Part shown: piece after piece, positions 1 to 9,189 of the stretch
How positions within the stretch are numbered: the first letter of the stretch is position 1
How the letters are laid out: each line of letters opens with the position of its first letter
From: Verrucomicrobiota bacterium
GTDB lineage: Bacteria; Verrucomicrobiota; Verrucomicrobiia; Opitutales; Opitutaceae
Direction: 5' to 3'
Assembly: GCA_019136515.1 (NCBI GenBank)
Contig: JAGVUB010000139.1
Coordinates: forward strand, 1-52,419
DNA: 52,419 bases
Notes under the pieces: generated by a model
Seen by the model: only the letters and a program-made list of their open reading frames with translations
Databases searched by the model: none
What the model was told of the DNA's origin: nothing
Translations under genes and position numbers: made by a program

Positions 1-369
1 TGCTCCTTTCGACGCACGGGCCGTTCCGGTGTTCATTCTTCACCCACATTTTCTCCAACGGGCGCAGCCCGTTGGTTCAGCAGCCTGGTGGACGAAGTCC
101 GACAGGCTGCTAGGTCTCCAGACCCGTGCCGCCCTGTGTGCACCGCTCGCACCTTCCCCCAGATCGACGCTCTCACGCGCGTCGCTACATGCACACCGAC
201 ACGCCGGTCCTGATTTCCTGAGTTCCAGATTTCCACATTCTCCCCCGAGGGAGCCATCGAGCGCTCTCCAGCGGCGCCTTTCGCTCAGCCACCGCCCCTC
301 CGCCCCAATCGAAAATCGGAAATCTCGCAGATTCTTCCGCGGGTAGAACAAAATCGAAAATCCCGCCCG
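1..369. other. gene-free stretch with clustered hairpins downstream of the GH13 gene
   Basis: No convincing gene is seen. Four inverted repeats lie in the first half: CCAACGGGC/GCCCGTTGG at 55-75, CAGCCT/AGGCTG with an inner GGAC/GTCC at about 81-109, GGTCT/AGACC at 113-124, and CGACGC/GCGTCG at 165-184. The last is followed by CTAC (185-188), so read on the minus strand it is a GTAG-headed hairpin. The second half ends with two copies of AATCGAAAATC (307-317 and 352-362), the second just 3' of the stop codon of the minus-strand GH13 gene. No T-tract terminator was found. Confidence 0.6.
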
Positions 370-2802
370 TCACTCCGCGATCCACAGGCCGCTGCCGAGC
401 GGGGGCAGGTAGAGCTCGCCGTTGAGCGGGAGCGCCGGCTCCGCGTCGTGCCGCACGAAGAAGTGCTCGCAGTCGGCCAGTTGCCGCCAGGTGCAGCGCG
501 GCAGGTCGTTCATGGCGATCGTCACCTCGTGCGGGTGCGGGTTGAACGCGAGCATGAGCCGCGTGCGGCCCTGCGAGAGGTCGGCGTTGTAGACCACGGC
601 GGCGGCGGTGCCGTCGGGCGCGAAGCGGAACTGGAAGAAGCCCTCGCTGGGGCGGTTGTACTGGCGCAGCAGCCGGCCGCGTTCGCTCTGGCGGAACCGT
701 ATCCAGTCGGCGAAGTAGCGGTGCGTGGCCGGGAAGCGGAAGATGCGGCGATACTCCAGCGCGTTGAGGTCGCCGCGCAGGTAGGTGTTGGTCACGCCGT
801 GCTTCGAGCGGAGGAAGTCCTGGCCGGCGGCGAACATCGGGATGCCGATCGAGCCCATCAGCACCGCGCACATCAGGTGCGTGCGCCGGCGGTCGTTGGC
901 GGTGGGCGTGTAGCCGTTGCCGTCGGCGTGCTCGGTGATCCCGTCGAGCCACGTGCGGTCGTCGTGCGACTCGGTGTAGTTGACGGTCTGCGCCGGCCAC
1001 TTGGCGAAGTACCACGGCGAGCCCTTGAGGAAGTACTCGAAGCCCTCGCGCGAGCCGTGGCCGCGCACGTAGGCGGGGAGGAACTTACGGTAGCCGTCGT
1101 TCCACGAGGCCCAGCCGGTGTCGGCGAGCGCGCCGGCGAGGTGGCCGCGGAAGCTCCACGGCTCGGCGATGAGGATCGCGTCCGGCTTCACCTTCTTCAG
1201 CGCGGTCTCGATGCGCTTCAGCGGCTCGAGCCCGATCAGCTCGGCGAGGTCGAAGCGGAAGCCGTCGACGCCGTAGGCGCGGATCAGGTGCGTGCAGCTG
1301 TCGATGATCAGGCGCAACGCCATCTCGGAGGCGGCGCGGTAGTCGTTGCCGCAGCCGCTCCAGTTCGTGAGCGAGCCGTCGGCGCCGTCGTCGAAGTAGT
1401 AGTGCTTGTCGACGAACATCAGGTGCGAGGGCTCACCCTGGTGGTTGTAGACGACGTCGACGATCACCGCCATGCCCTGTCGGTGGAACGCGGCGACGAG
1501 CTCGCGGAACTCGCCCACCTGCGAGGCGCGCGCCGGGTCGCTGGCGTAGGCGCTGGCCGGCGCGAACCAGTTCACCGGCATGTAGCCCCAGTGGTATTCC
1601 TCGGTCGTGCGGTTGTCGAACTCCTGGATCGGCTGGAGTTCGACGGCGTTCACGCCGAGGCGTTTGAGGTAGAAATCCGGCGACGCGACCCACTTCGCCA
1701 GTCCGGCGAAGCCGAGCCGCTCCTTCGGATCGAGCGGGAGCGGCGCGTGGGCGACGAGGTCCCGCACGTGCGCCTCGGCAATCACGAGGTCCTGCCACTG
1801 CGGCGTGCGGAAGGGCTCCGGGCGCGTGAACGTCTCGTCGGCCAGCACGATGCCGGGACCGAGCCGGCCCACGGCGGCGCGCGCGTACGGGTCGAGGATC
1901 GGGAACTGCCGGTCGAAGAGGCCGAAGGAGTTGGCCGGCCCTTCGACCAGGAACCAGTAGAACCAGCCGTGCAGCTCGCGGTCGAGCCGGAGCTCCCACA
2001 CGCCGTCGGCGCCGGACTCGAGCGGGAAGAGCAGCGCGTCGTCGGGCCGGTCGAGTCGCTCGAGCAGCTTGAGCCGCACGCGGCGCGCGCGGGGCGCAAA
2101 GAGCCGGAAGACCGTCTCGTCGCCCTCGACAACGGCGCCCAGACGCACGTCCGAGCGGATCTTGTAGAAGAACCCGTCCGGACGCAGCGGCACCTTCTGC
2201 TCGCCGTCGGCGTCGCTCCAGACCACGGCGAGGTTCTCCGCGAGGTCGAGCGGCAGGGCCGTCTCGAACTGGAAGCGGTGCTGGCCGGTGCGATCGGGAT
2301 CGAGCGTGTAGTTGAGATTCCCCTGCTCGTCGCGCACGGCGTTGGGCGCCGCGGCCGGGACATCGATCCAGTGCTGCTCGGCGGTGACGAACTTGAAGCG
2401 CTGGCGCCCGGCGGCGAGGATCGCGTCGGCCGGGCGGCGCAGCATGAAGACGAGCTGCCCGCCGAAATCCTCGAGCTTGAGCTGCCACTCGGCGCGGCCG
2501 ATGGCCTGACCCCAGGCGTTGAAGTCGCCGGCCACGTAGAGCTGCGTGGTCTTCGGCTCGAGCCACGGGAACCGCTCGGGGTCGACGAGGAACCAGAGCT
2601 CCTGGCGATTGCTCACGAAGTAGCCGGTCTCCAGCGCGAAGAAGACCCCCGGCACCGGCCGCAGCGCGCGGAACGGCCGCAGCGGCGCAGCGAGTTGGAT
2701 GGGCGGCGGCGCCTTGCCGAACCAGTCGCGCGTCAGCTCGATCACGCCCGAGTCGGGCGTCTCGAGCCAGGCCTGGGCGATCGTAGGGCGGCGCGCTGTC
2801 AT
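370..2802 (-). CDS. GH13 alpha-amylase family glycosidase (pullulanase/debranching type)
   Basis: A retaining alpha-glucan hydrolase of family GH13, about 810 residues, probably acting on alpha-1,6 or mixed alpha-glucans such as glycogen. All four GH13 regions are visible: DVVYNH (about residue 450), GFRFDLAE with the nucleophile Asp (about 517), LIAEPW with the acid/base Glu (about 545), and ESHDD with the third Asp (about 613). YHWGY before region I is typical of pullulanase and isoamylase relatives. Two beta-sandwich modules precede the barrel: one with VAGDFNAWG, resembling glycogen-binding/CBM48 domains, and a second CBM48-like module. No signal peptide is seen, so a cytoplasmic role in glycogen turnover is inferred. 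The ATG at 2802 is preferred over an upstream start because the first 30 residues of the longer frame are low-quality sequence. Exact linkage specificity cannot be told. Confidence 0.88.
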   Translation of the reverse strand: MTARRPTIAQAWLETPDSGVIELTRDWFGKAPPPIQLAAPLRPFRALRPVPGVFFALETGYFVSNRQELWFLVDPERFPWLEPKTTQLYVAGDFNAWGQAIGRAEWQLKLEDFGGQLVFMLRRPADAILAAGRQRFKFVTAEQHWIDVPAAAPNAVRDEQGNLNYTLDPDRTGQHRFQFETALPLDLAENLAVVWSDADGEQKVPLRPDGFFYKIRSDVRLGAVVEGDETVFRLFAPRARRVRLKLLERLDRPDDALLFPLESGADGVWELRLDRELHGWFYWFLVEGPANSFGLFDRQFPILDPYARAAVGRLGPGIVLADETFTRPEPFRTPQWQDLVIAEAHVRDLVAHAPLPLDPKERLGFAGLAKWVASPDFYLKRLGVNAVELQPIQEFDNRTTEEYHWGYMPVNWFAPASAYASDPARASQVGEFRELVAAFHRQGMAVIVDVVYNHQGEPSHLMFVDKHYYFDDGADGSLTNWSGCGNDYRAASEMALRLIIDSCTHLIRAYGVDGFRFDLAELIGLEPLKRIETALKKVKPDAILIAEPWSFRGHLAGALADTGWASWNDGYRKFLPAYVRGHGSREGFEYFLKGSPWYFAKWPAQTVNYTESHDDRTWLDGITEHADGNGYTPTANDRRRTHLMCAVLMGSIGIPMFAAGQDFLRSKHGVTNTYLRGDLNALEYRRIFRFPATHRYFADWIRFRQSERGRLLRQYNRPSEGFFQFRFAPDGTAAAVVYNADLSQGRTRLMLAFNPHPHEVTIAMNDLPRCTWRQLADCEHFFVRHDAEPALPLNGELYLPPLGSGLWIAE

Positions 2803-2962
2803 GCAGGGGCGTGGATGGTTTCCGGACCGGAATCGGCCCTCAACAGTATTTTCCGATGCCGAAACCGCCATTCCTCCACGATGAGCGTCCAAGCTTTCCC
2901 GGGGAAATGCGCCGTTCCGGGATTGTTTCCCGTCTCATCGGCCCACCTGGACCATATCACCA

Positions 2963-3682
2963 ATGCTCCGCCACTCGCTCGTTCTCATCCTTTGTCTCCT
3001 TTCGGCGTGGGCCTTCGCCGCGCCCGCCGGCCGGCTCTACTATGACCAGGCCCACGGCGAGTTCGCCATGGGCGACGCCGTGGCCGCCACGGCCCACACC
3101 CTGAACCTCGAGGTCGTCGCCTCCGCCGAGCCGATCACGGCCGACAAGCTCAGAGGCATCCGCCTGCTCTACCTCCGCGCGCCCTCGCAGGAGATCAGCG
3201 CCGAGGAGCGCGCCGCCATCGTCGAGTTCGTCCGGAACGGCGGCTCACTCCTGCTCGTGCTCGACCAGGAGCAGCGCCAGTCCTTGGCCAAGACGAAGGT
3301 CAACGAGATCATCGCCCCCGTCGGACTCGAGCTCACCGCCGACACCGAGTACCTCCACAACTGCGGCGCCCTCGCCAAGGCCGGCGCGATCAACAAAGCC
3401 GACCGCGAACTCCCCTACAGCGGCGGCCGCGCCGTCGAGGGCGGCACCGCGTTCGCTTGGCGCCTCGACAAGGACGGCAAGCCCGCCGAACCCTTCGCCG
3501 CGTATGCACAGATCGGTCGCGCCCGCATCGTCGTCCTGGCCGAAGGCATGGCCGCGCTCCACCTGGGCACCAAAGAAGGCGAGCGGCTTTCCGGCGTCCC
3601 CAACGACCCAGCTCACACCACCTATTGGGGCAAGGACAGCGCCCAGTTCATGTCCGAAGTGCTGGGTTGGCTGGTAGAGTAG
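2963..3682 (+). CDS. secreted protein with glutamine-amidotransferase-like fold, function unknown
   Basis: A 239-residue protein with a clear signal peptide (hydrophobic segment at about residues 5-17, cleavage probably after AFA-A near residue 20). The mature part alternates beta strands and helices: a strand ([10 protein letters not shown]), a helix with [21 protein letters not shown], and a late strand (ARIVVLAEG). This matches the class-I glutamine amidotransferase-like (DUF4350/ThuA-like) Rossmann sandwich found in many uncharacterised secreted proteins. No catalytic Cys-His pair could be identified, so enzymatic activity is not claimed. It is divergently placed from the GH13 gene, with about 160 bp between starts that must hold both promoters. 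Fold assignment is inference from pattern. Confidence 0.65.
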   Translation: MLRHSLVLILCLLSAWAFAAPAGRLYYDQAHGEFAMGDAVAATAHTLNLEVVASAEPITADKLRGIRLLYLRAPSQEISAEERAAIVEFVRNGGSLLLVLDQEQRQSLAKTKVNEIIAPVGLELTADTEYLHNCGALAKAGAINKADRELPYSGGRAVEGGTAFAWRLDKDGKPAEPFAAYAQIGRARIVVLAEGMAALHLGTKEGERLSGVPNDPAHTTYWGKDSAQFMSEVLGWLVE

Positions 3683-3783
3683 CACCGCAGCTGGCGCGTC
3701 CACCAAGCCCCGCGGCGCATTGGCCGCGGAGGCGCTTCGGCGCTGGACTCGCCGCCGCGCGTTTCCACCGTTGCCGCCACACC

Positions 3784-4995
3784 ATGCGCATCCTCGTCGC
3801 CATGTCCGGCGGAGTCGACAGCACCGTGGCCGCGCTCCTCCTGCAGCGCGAAGGCCACGAGCTTGTCGGCGCGTATATGAAGAACTGGATCAACGAGGAC
3901 AACATCGTCGGCGAATGCCCCTGGCAGCAGGACATCGACGACGCCCGCGCCTCCGCCGAACGACTCGGCCTCGAGTTCCGCGTCGTGAACCTCATGCACG
4001 AGTACCGCTCCCGCATCGTCGACTACCTGCTCGACGGCTACCGGCGCGGCCTCACGCCGAATCCCGACGTGATGTGCAACCGCGAGATCAAATTCGGCGT
4101 GTTCCTCCAGTGGGCCCGCGACCACGGCTTCGACGCCGTCGCCACCGGCCATTACGCCCGCCGTGTGGAGGTAGGTAGGGCGGGACCGCTGGGCCCGCCG
4201 TCCGCCATGCCCAGCCTTCAGGCTGTAGCCGGCCGCGCCGCGGCCGGCCCGCCGGGGTCGCCGCCCCCGGCCACAGCCGACCAGCCACCGTCCACCGGCC
4301 ATCGCCCACCGGCAACCGTCCACCGTTTCCAGCTCCACGAGGGCACCGACAAGAACAAGGACCAGTCCTACTTCCTTGCCCTGCTCGCGCAGGACCAGCT
4401 CGCCGCCGCCCGCTTCCCCATCGGCCACCTCACCAAGCCCGAGGTCCGCGCCCTCGCCGCCGCCGCCGGCCTGCCCAACGCCGCCAAGAAGGACAGCCAG
4501 GGCATCTGCTTCATCGGCCAGGTTCGTATCCAGGACTTCCTCCGCGCCTACGTGCCCGACGCCCCCGGCCCCATCGTCCGCGCCACCGACGGCCGCGTCC
4601 TCGGCGAGCACCGCGGCCTCCACCTCTTCACCCTCGGCCAGCGCAAGGGCATCGGCATCCCCTCCAACACCGACAACAAGGCCTACGTCGTCGTCGCCAA
4701 GCGCGCCGCCGACCGCGCCCTGCTCGTCGACTTCGACGGCCCCGCCGCCCTCGGCCTCCACACCACCGCCGTGCGCGTGCACGCGCTGAGCTGGATCGGA
4801 GAACCAGTGACAGCCGCCCGCGACCTCGAGGGCCGCGTGCGCTACCGCGACCCGCGCGTCGCCCTCCGTTTCGAGCCGCAGCCCGACGGCACCGCGCTGG
4901 TCACATTCCGCGAGCCGCAGCGCGGCCTGGCCGCCGGCCAGATCCTCGCCCTCCACGACGGCGAACGCCTCCTCGGCGGCGGCGTGTACGCCTGA
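3784..4995 (+). CDS. mnmA: tRNA-specific 2-thiouridylase MnmA with a ~50-residue insertion
   Basis: MnmA installs the 2-thio group on U34 of tRNA-Lys, -Glu and -Gln. The ATP-binding PP-loop SGGVDSTVA is at residues 8-16. The catalytic cysteines are Cys98 ([11 protein letters not shown]) and Cys242 (SQGICFIG), and [13 protein letters not shown] and LGQRKG are all present. The protein has 403 residues, whereas the family is usually about 360. The excess lies between residues 130 and 181, after GHYARR and before the conserved DKNKDQSYF block. It is a Pro/Ala/Gly-rich stretch encoded by repeat-type DNA (4171-4325) that resembles spacer sequence elsewhere in this window. It stays in frame with no stop. 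The two cysteines are therefore about 144 residues apart instead of the 97 known for E. coli (102 and 199). The ATG at 3784 begins the conserved N-terminus. Confidence 0.94.
   Translation: MRILVAMSGGVDSTVAALLLQREGHELVGAYMKNWINEDNIVGECPWQQDIDDARASAERLGLEFRVVNLMHEYRSRIVDYLLDGYRRGLTPNPDVMCNREIKFGVFLQWARDHGFDAVATGHYARRVEVGRAGPLGPPSAMPSLQAVAGRAAAGPPGSPPPATADQPPSTGHRPPATVHRFQLHEGTDKNKDQSYFLALLAQDQLAAARFPIGHLTKPEVRALAAAAGLPNAAKKDSQGICFIGQVRIQDFLRAYVPDAPGPIVRATDGRVLGEHRGLHLFTLGQRKGIGIPSNTDNKAYVVVAKRAADRALLVDFDGPAALGLHTTAVRVHALSWIGEPVTAARDLEGRVRYRDPRVALRFEPQPDGTALVTFREPQRGLAAGQILALHDGERLLGGGVYA
4171..4325 (+). repeat. repeat-type DNA block embedded in frame within mnmA
   Basis: The block begins with GTAGGTAGG. 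GTAG (4175-4178) is followed by a hairpin GGCGGG/CCCGCC (4179-4184 with 4194-4199, extendable with one mismatch). Next comes CAGCCT/AGGCTG (4212-4217 with 4220-4225), then a second GTAG (4225-4228) followed by CCGGCCGC/GCGGCCGG (4229-4236 with 4240-4247). The 3' half repeats CACCG and ACCGTCCAC motifs. AACCGTCCAC (4314-4323) and CGCCCACCGGC recur in the spacer upstream of the MutM-like gene (14327-14336 and 14344-14354). This supports insertion of spacer-type repeats into a coding gene. Confidence 0.75.
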
Positions 4996-5053
4996 ACGTC
5001 GGTGCCCACCGTTGCCTTTTGGCGCAGGCCGACAACCCTTTGACTCCGTCACC

Positions 5054-7450
5054 ATGGCCTGCGACCCCACCGGTTTGAAACGGGAGACTCCGCTTCGGAA
5101 CGTCCGCGGCAACCTGACCGGGCCGGCGCGCCGGGTCATCCTTGGGATCTGCCTGTTCCTGTCGGTAGTCGGCGCCCGCGCCGCAGCAGTCGCCGCCCCG
5201 GCGCCAGCGCCATCCATCCCGACCGCAGACCTGCCCAATGTTCTCGTCATCAACTCCTACGGCGCCGGATACGCCTGGAGCGACGACGAACTCCGCGGCC
5301 TTCTCGGCGTCTTGGAGGCGCAGTTTCCCCATATCGAGCCGGTCATCCAATACCTCGACAAGAAGCGGTTCCCCGATCCGGCCCGCGACATCTGGTTGCT
5401 CCAGGAACTCGTCGACAAGTGCCGGCAGTTCCCCCCGCGCCTGATCGTCACGCTGGACAACAGCGCGTTCGACTTCGCCCTCCGGCATCGCGCCGCGCTC
5501 GGCGCCGAGGTGCCGATCGTCTTCGGCGGGCTCAACCGCTTCACCCCGGAGATGATCGCCGGGCAGCGCCACATCACCGGTGTATCCGAGGAGACGGACT
5601 TCAGCGGCACCTTCACCCTGCTCCGTTACCTCGCCCCGGGCGCGCGCCGGATCCTCGTCATCAGCAACCGTTCCGAGAGCGCCGTCGAGAAGCGCCGGGC
5701 CTTCGCGGCGCTCGCCCCGAAACTCGCCGCCGGCTACGAGCTCGAGTACTACGAGGACTGGACCAGCCGCCAGCTCATCGAGCGCGTCGCCGCCCTGCCC
5801 GACGGCACCGTCGGCCTGATCCTCGATGTCACCGTCGACGCGGATGGACACAACAACTACAACGACGCGGGCTTCACCGCGCAGCTCGCCTCCCTCAGCC
5901 GCGTGCCCCTCTTCATCACCGCCCGCCCGCCTGGGCCGGCCGACTGGACGCAGCTGCCCTGGGACGGAGTGGGGGGTGGCCTCGTCGTCGCCGATGTGCA
6001 CGGGGCGAAGGTCGGCGAACTCGCCGTCCAAGTGCTCGCCGGCCGGCCGGCCGACTCCATTCCGGTCGAACGTTACTCGCCGCAAAGCCTGGAGGTCGAC
6101 TACCGCCACCTCCGCCGATTCGGCCTGACTCGCGTACCGCTCCCCCCGGGCACGAAAGTGCTCAACGAGCCGATCAGCTTCTACCGGGTCAACCGCTCGC
6201 GCATCATTCTCGCCGCCGCGGTCTTCACTGTGCTCTGCGGGGTGATCGTCGCGCTCTCGATCAACATCCTGCGACGCCGCCGCGCCGAGCGCGCCCTGCG
6301 CCTCGCCGAGGACCAGCTCCGCTCCGCCCAGAAGATGGAGGCGATCGGCCTGCTCGCCGGCGGCGTGGCCCACGACTTCAACAACATCCTCCAGGTCATC
6401 GAGGGCCACACCGCCTTCCTGCTGGAGTCCGGCAACATCGGCCCGCAGGACCGCGAGGACGTCGAGATGATCCGCACCGCGGCCCAGCGCGCGGCCCAGC
6501 TCACCCGCCAGCTGCTGGTGTTCAGCCGCAAACAGACGCTTAGCCCCGCCCCGCTCGATCCCAACACCCTCGTCCAGGATCTCACCAAGATGCTGCGGCG
6601 CGTGCTCGGCGAGCACATCGAGCTCACCGTCGTCCCGCTCCCGGCGCCCACCACGCTCGTGGCCGACCGCGGCCAGCTCGAACAGGTGCTCCTCAATCTC
6701 TGCCTCAACGCCCGCGACGCGATGCCGGCCGGCGGCCGGATCACCATCGCGCTCGACCGCGTCCTCCTCGGTGCCTCCGACTGCGCGAAACACCCCGGCC
6801 TCAAACCCGGCCCCCATCTGTCGCTAAAAGTCGCCGACACCGGCAGCGGCATGCCTCCGGCCGTGATCGACCACCTCTTCGAACCGTTCTTCACCACCAA
6901 GCCCGCAGGCAAGGGCACCGGGCTCGGGCTCTCCGTGGTCTACGGGATCGTGCGCCAACACGGCGGTGCGATCACGGTCGATAGCGAGGTCGGCCACGGC
7001 AGCACCTTCCACATCCTGCTCCCGATCACCGCTGCCGGTCCCCGCGCAGGCGAGGCCGCGCCGGACGAGTCCTTCTCCCGCGGACACGGCACGATCCTGC
7101 TCGCCGAAGACGACCTCGCCGTGCAACGCCTCGCCGTGCGCACGCTCGAGCAGAACGGGTTCGCCGTCCTCGCCGCCGCCGACGGTGCCGAGGCCGAGGC
7201 ATTGCTCGCCGCCCACCAAGGCCGGATCCGCCTCGCGATCCTCGACGTGCTCATGCCCCACCGCAGCGGCCGCCAGGTCCACAACACGATCCGGGCGAAC
7301 CACCCCGGGCTCCCCGTGTTGTACTCCAGTGGTTACACCGCCGAGATGCTTCCCCCGGGCACCGCCCCCGAGCCGGGCGTGGCCCTGCTCCACAAGCCCT
7401 ATTCGGCCCGCGAACTGCTCGCCGCGATCCACCGCCTCCTCGGCGATTGA
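5054..7450 (+). CDS. hybrid sensor histidine kinase with periplasmic-binding-like sensor and C-terminal receiver
   Basis: A 798-residue hybrid kinase. A signal or anchor segment (about residues 20-42) leads to a periplasmic region of about 330 residues. That region begins with VLVINSYGAGYAWSDDE and resembles ABC transporter substrate-binding proteins of the PF04392 type, so it probably senses a small ligand. A transmembrane helix follows (about 380-400). The HisKA domain has the phosphoacceptor His440 in GGVAHDFNN, the HATPase has NARDAMP, DTGSGMP and GKGTGLGLS, and a complete receiver domain has phosphoacceptor Asp731 (LDVLMP) and the conserved Lys in HKPYS. No DNA-binding output or partner regulator is adjacent, so the target is unknown. 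A TTG codon at 5012 would lengthen the protein, but ATG 5054 gives a cleaner N-terminus and is preceded by CACC. Confidence 0.9.
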   Translation: MACDPTGLKRETPLRNVRGNLTGPARRVILGICLFLSVVGARAAAVAAPAPAPSIPTADLPNVLVINSYGAGYAWSDDELRGLLGVLEAQFPHIEPVIQYLDKKRFPDPARDIWLLQELVDKCRQFPPRLIVTLDNSAFDFALRHRAALGAEVPIVFGGLNRFTPEMIAGQRHITGVSEETDFSGTFTLLRYLAPGARRILVISNRSESAVEKRRAFAALAPKLAAGYELEYYEDWTSRQLIERVAALPDGTVGLILDVTVDADGHNNYNDAGFTAQLASLSRVPLFITARPPGPADWTQLPWDGVGGGLVVADVHGAKVGELAVQVLAGRPADSIPVERYSPQSLEVDYRHLRRFGLTRVPLPPGTKVLNEPISFYRVNRSRIILAAAVFTVLCGVIVALSINILRRRRAERALRLAEDQLRSAQKMEAIGLLAGGVAHDFNNILQVIEGHTAFLLESGNIGPQDREDVEMIRTAAQRAAQLTRQLLVFSRKQTLSPAPLDPNTLVQDLTKMLRRVLGEHIELTVVPLPAPTTLVADRGQLEQVLLNLCLNARDAMPAGGRITIALDRVLLGASDCAKHPGLKPGPHLSLKVADTGSGMPPAVIDHLFEPFFTTKPAGKGTGLGLSVVYGIVRQHGGAITVDSEVGHGSTFHILLPITAAGPRAGEAAPDESFSRGHGTILLAEDDLAVQRLAVRTLEQNGFAVLAAADGAEAEALLAAHQGRIRLAILDVLMPHRSGRQVHNTIRANHPGLPVLYSSGYTAEMLPPGTAPEPGVALLHKPYSARELLAAIHRLLGD

Positions 7451-7575
7451 TCCCAACTCGCGCCTTCTCCGCGCCGCCCCCGGCCGCCCCGCAGGGAACG
7501 TTTCCGCCTCCGGCACGGTCCTCCACCGCTGCGCTCATACTTGCGACCATTCCTTCAACACGCCTGACTCGCCCC

Positions 7576-9120
7576 ATGCCCTTCGGCCTCCCGCCGCCCC
7601 GCTTCCAGCTCCTCCTCGCCCTCACCGTCTTCCTCGCGGCCGGCCGGCTCCCCCTGCGCGCCGATGCATCCGCCACCGCGGCCTCCGATCCCGCGCCCAC
7701 CACCCCCGCCGAACCCGACAGCCGCCCGCCGCTGGCCCTGGTCTTCGTCACCCCAAATACCATCCTCGCCGAGAACTTCCCCCAGCCGGCGACGCTCTCG
7801 GACTGGTTGAGCCCCCTTCTCGCCCTCGCCGAGGCCGCCCTCACCGCGAACCCCAACCCGCCCGGCCTCCTCATCCAGATCACACTCCGACCCGACCTGC
7901 CCCCGCGCTTCGAGCTCGCCGGCCGGCCGCTCCTGCCCGCCGCCCTCGCCGCCGACCTGCAGTCCCGCCTCGCCAGCCTGCCGGATTTGCGCGCGCCACT
8001 CTGCCCGGTCTGCGTGCGCGTGCAGACACCGGGCGGGACCGCCAGTCCGCTCACCGAGGCTGCCACCTTCATCCCCCGCCTCTTTCCGCCCGAGGAGGTC
8101 GCGCTCAACCGGTACATCAACGCCGACCTCGCCACCCAATACCAGCAGCTCCGCGCCTGGTCCCGCACCCACGCCCTGCCCGTGCTCATTCACCACCTGC
8201 GCCGGTCCGACTCCCAGTACGCGGGCGTTGTCGCCCTGGGCCGCACCCTTGCCGCGCTCCCGCCCGATGCGGCGATCGATGTCGACCGCCTCGTGTACCG
8301 TAATCCCGATTACTGGCGCGGCGTGATGGAGATGGCCCCCGGCGATCTGCTCATCGCCGCCCTGCCCATCTACCTCCACGCCGCCGCCGGCGACATCGAC
8401 CGCGCCAGCACCCTGCTCGGCCTGTTGCACGCCTTCGGGCGCGACGGCACCCTCTCCCACCAGATGCTCGGCGAGTTCGCCGCCCGTCTCGGACCCTTCC
8501 GGCGCCAACTCACCAACGCCGTCCAGGAGGGCGTTGCCGCCCAGGACGCGGGCCGTCCCGCCGAAGCCATCGCCCAGCACGAACGCGTGCTCGCCGCGTA
8601 CCCCAACTCTGCTTGGGCCCGCTACGAACTCTTCTACTCCACCGCCGCCCGCGACGGCATCGACACCAAGAAGAAGCGCAAACGCATCAACAAGCTCTGG
8701 GAGGAAACCGCCCCCGTCATCTACCGCTGCAACCCCCTCTTCACCTCCCAGTACGCGGCCACCCGCGGCAAAACCGTCAGCGCCCTGCTCGACCGCCTCG
8801 TCCTTCACCGCCTCACCAACAAACCGCCCGAAGATCCCGGCGAACGCCTCGGCAGCTTCGCCGACGCCGCCCTGCGCCTCGAGGACTACGGCACCGCCGC
8901 GCTCGTCTACTGGGCCTCACTTGGCACGGATCAGACGCTCAAGGGGCTCTCCTTCGGCAACGACGAACCCGTCGCCCTCTCCAAGGAAGATGTGCTCGCC
9001 CGCTACCTCTATTGCCTCGAGCGACTCGGCGTGCCCGAGTGGAAGGGCGAGTTCGAGGGCGACTTCACCGCCGCCTTCCGCCAGCTCGACGCCAGTCTCG
9101 CGGCCCATCGCGGCCAGTGA
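7576..9120 (+). CDS. secreted protein with TPR-like repeats, function unknown
   Basis: A 514-residue protein with an N-terminal signal peptide (hydrophobic core LLLALTVFLAAGRLPL, cleavage near ADA at residues 25-28). The first half (to about residue 190) is Pro/Leu-rich and not recognised. The second half looks helical and repeat-built: EGVAAQDAGRPAEAIAQHERVLAAYPNS reads as a tetratricopeptide repeat, followed by ALRLEDYGTAALVYWASLG. A basic stretch KKKRKRINK lies at about residues 357-365. It starts about 125 bp after the hybrid kinase and may be transcribed with it. I do not recognise a family, and a protein-interaction role is only an inference from the TPR. Confidence 0.7.
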   Translation: MPFGLPPPRFQLLLALTVFLAAGRLPLRADASATAASDPAPTTPAEPDSRPPLALVFVTPNTILAENFPQPATLSDWLSPLLALAEAALTANPNPPGLLIQITLRPDLPPRFELAGRPLLPAALAADLQSRLASLPDLRAPLCPVCVRVQTPGGTASPLTEAATFIPRLFPPEEVALNRYINADLATQYQQLRAWSRTHALPVLIHHLRRSDSQYAGVVALGRTLAALPPDAAIDVDRLVYRNPDYWRGVMEMAPGDLLIAALPIYLHAAAGDIDRASTLLGLLHAFGRDGTLSHQMLGEFAARLGPFRRQLTNAVQEGVAAQDAGRPAEAIAQHERVLAAYPNSAWARYELFYSTAARDGIDTKKKRKRINKLWEETAPVIYRCNPLFTSQYAATRGKTVSALLDRLVLHRLTNKPPEDPGERLGSFADAALRLEDYGTAALVYWASLGTDQTLKGLSFGNDEPVALSKEDVLARYLYCLERLGVPEWKGEFEGDFTAAFRQLDASLAAHRGQ

Positions 9121-9189
9121 CGGCGCCGCGCCGCCCCGCCGCCTTTTCCCTTTCCCCGGACCGCCGCGCGGTTTTCAATCCCTGCTCCG

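Noticed and set aside
448-3045. Long plus-strand open frame opposite the GH13 gene
   Set aside because: It is the mirror of a gene with complete GH13 catalytic motifs. The translation is Val/Glu/Arg-rich without domains, as expected in high-GC DNA.
4171-4325. Frameshift or pseudogene in mnmA
   Set aside because: The inserted segment keeps the frame, contains no stop, and both flanking catalytic domains are intact.
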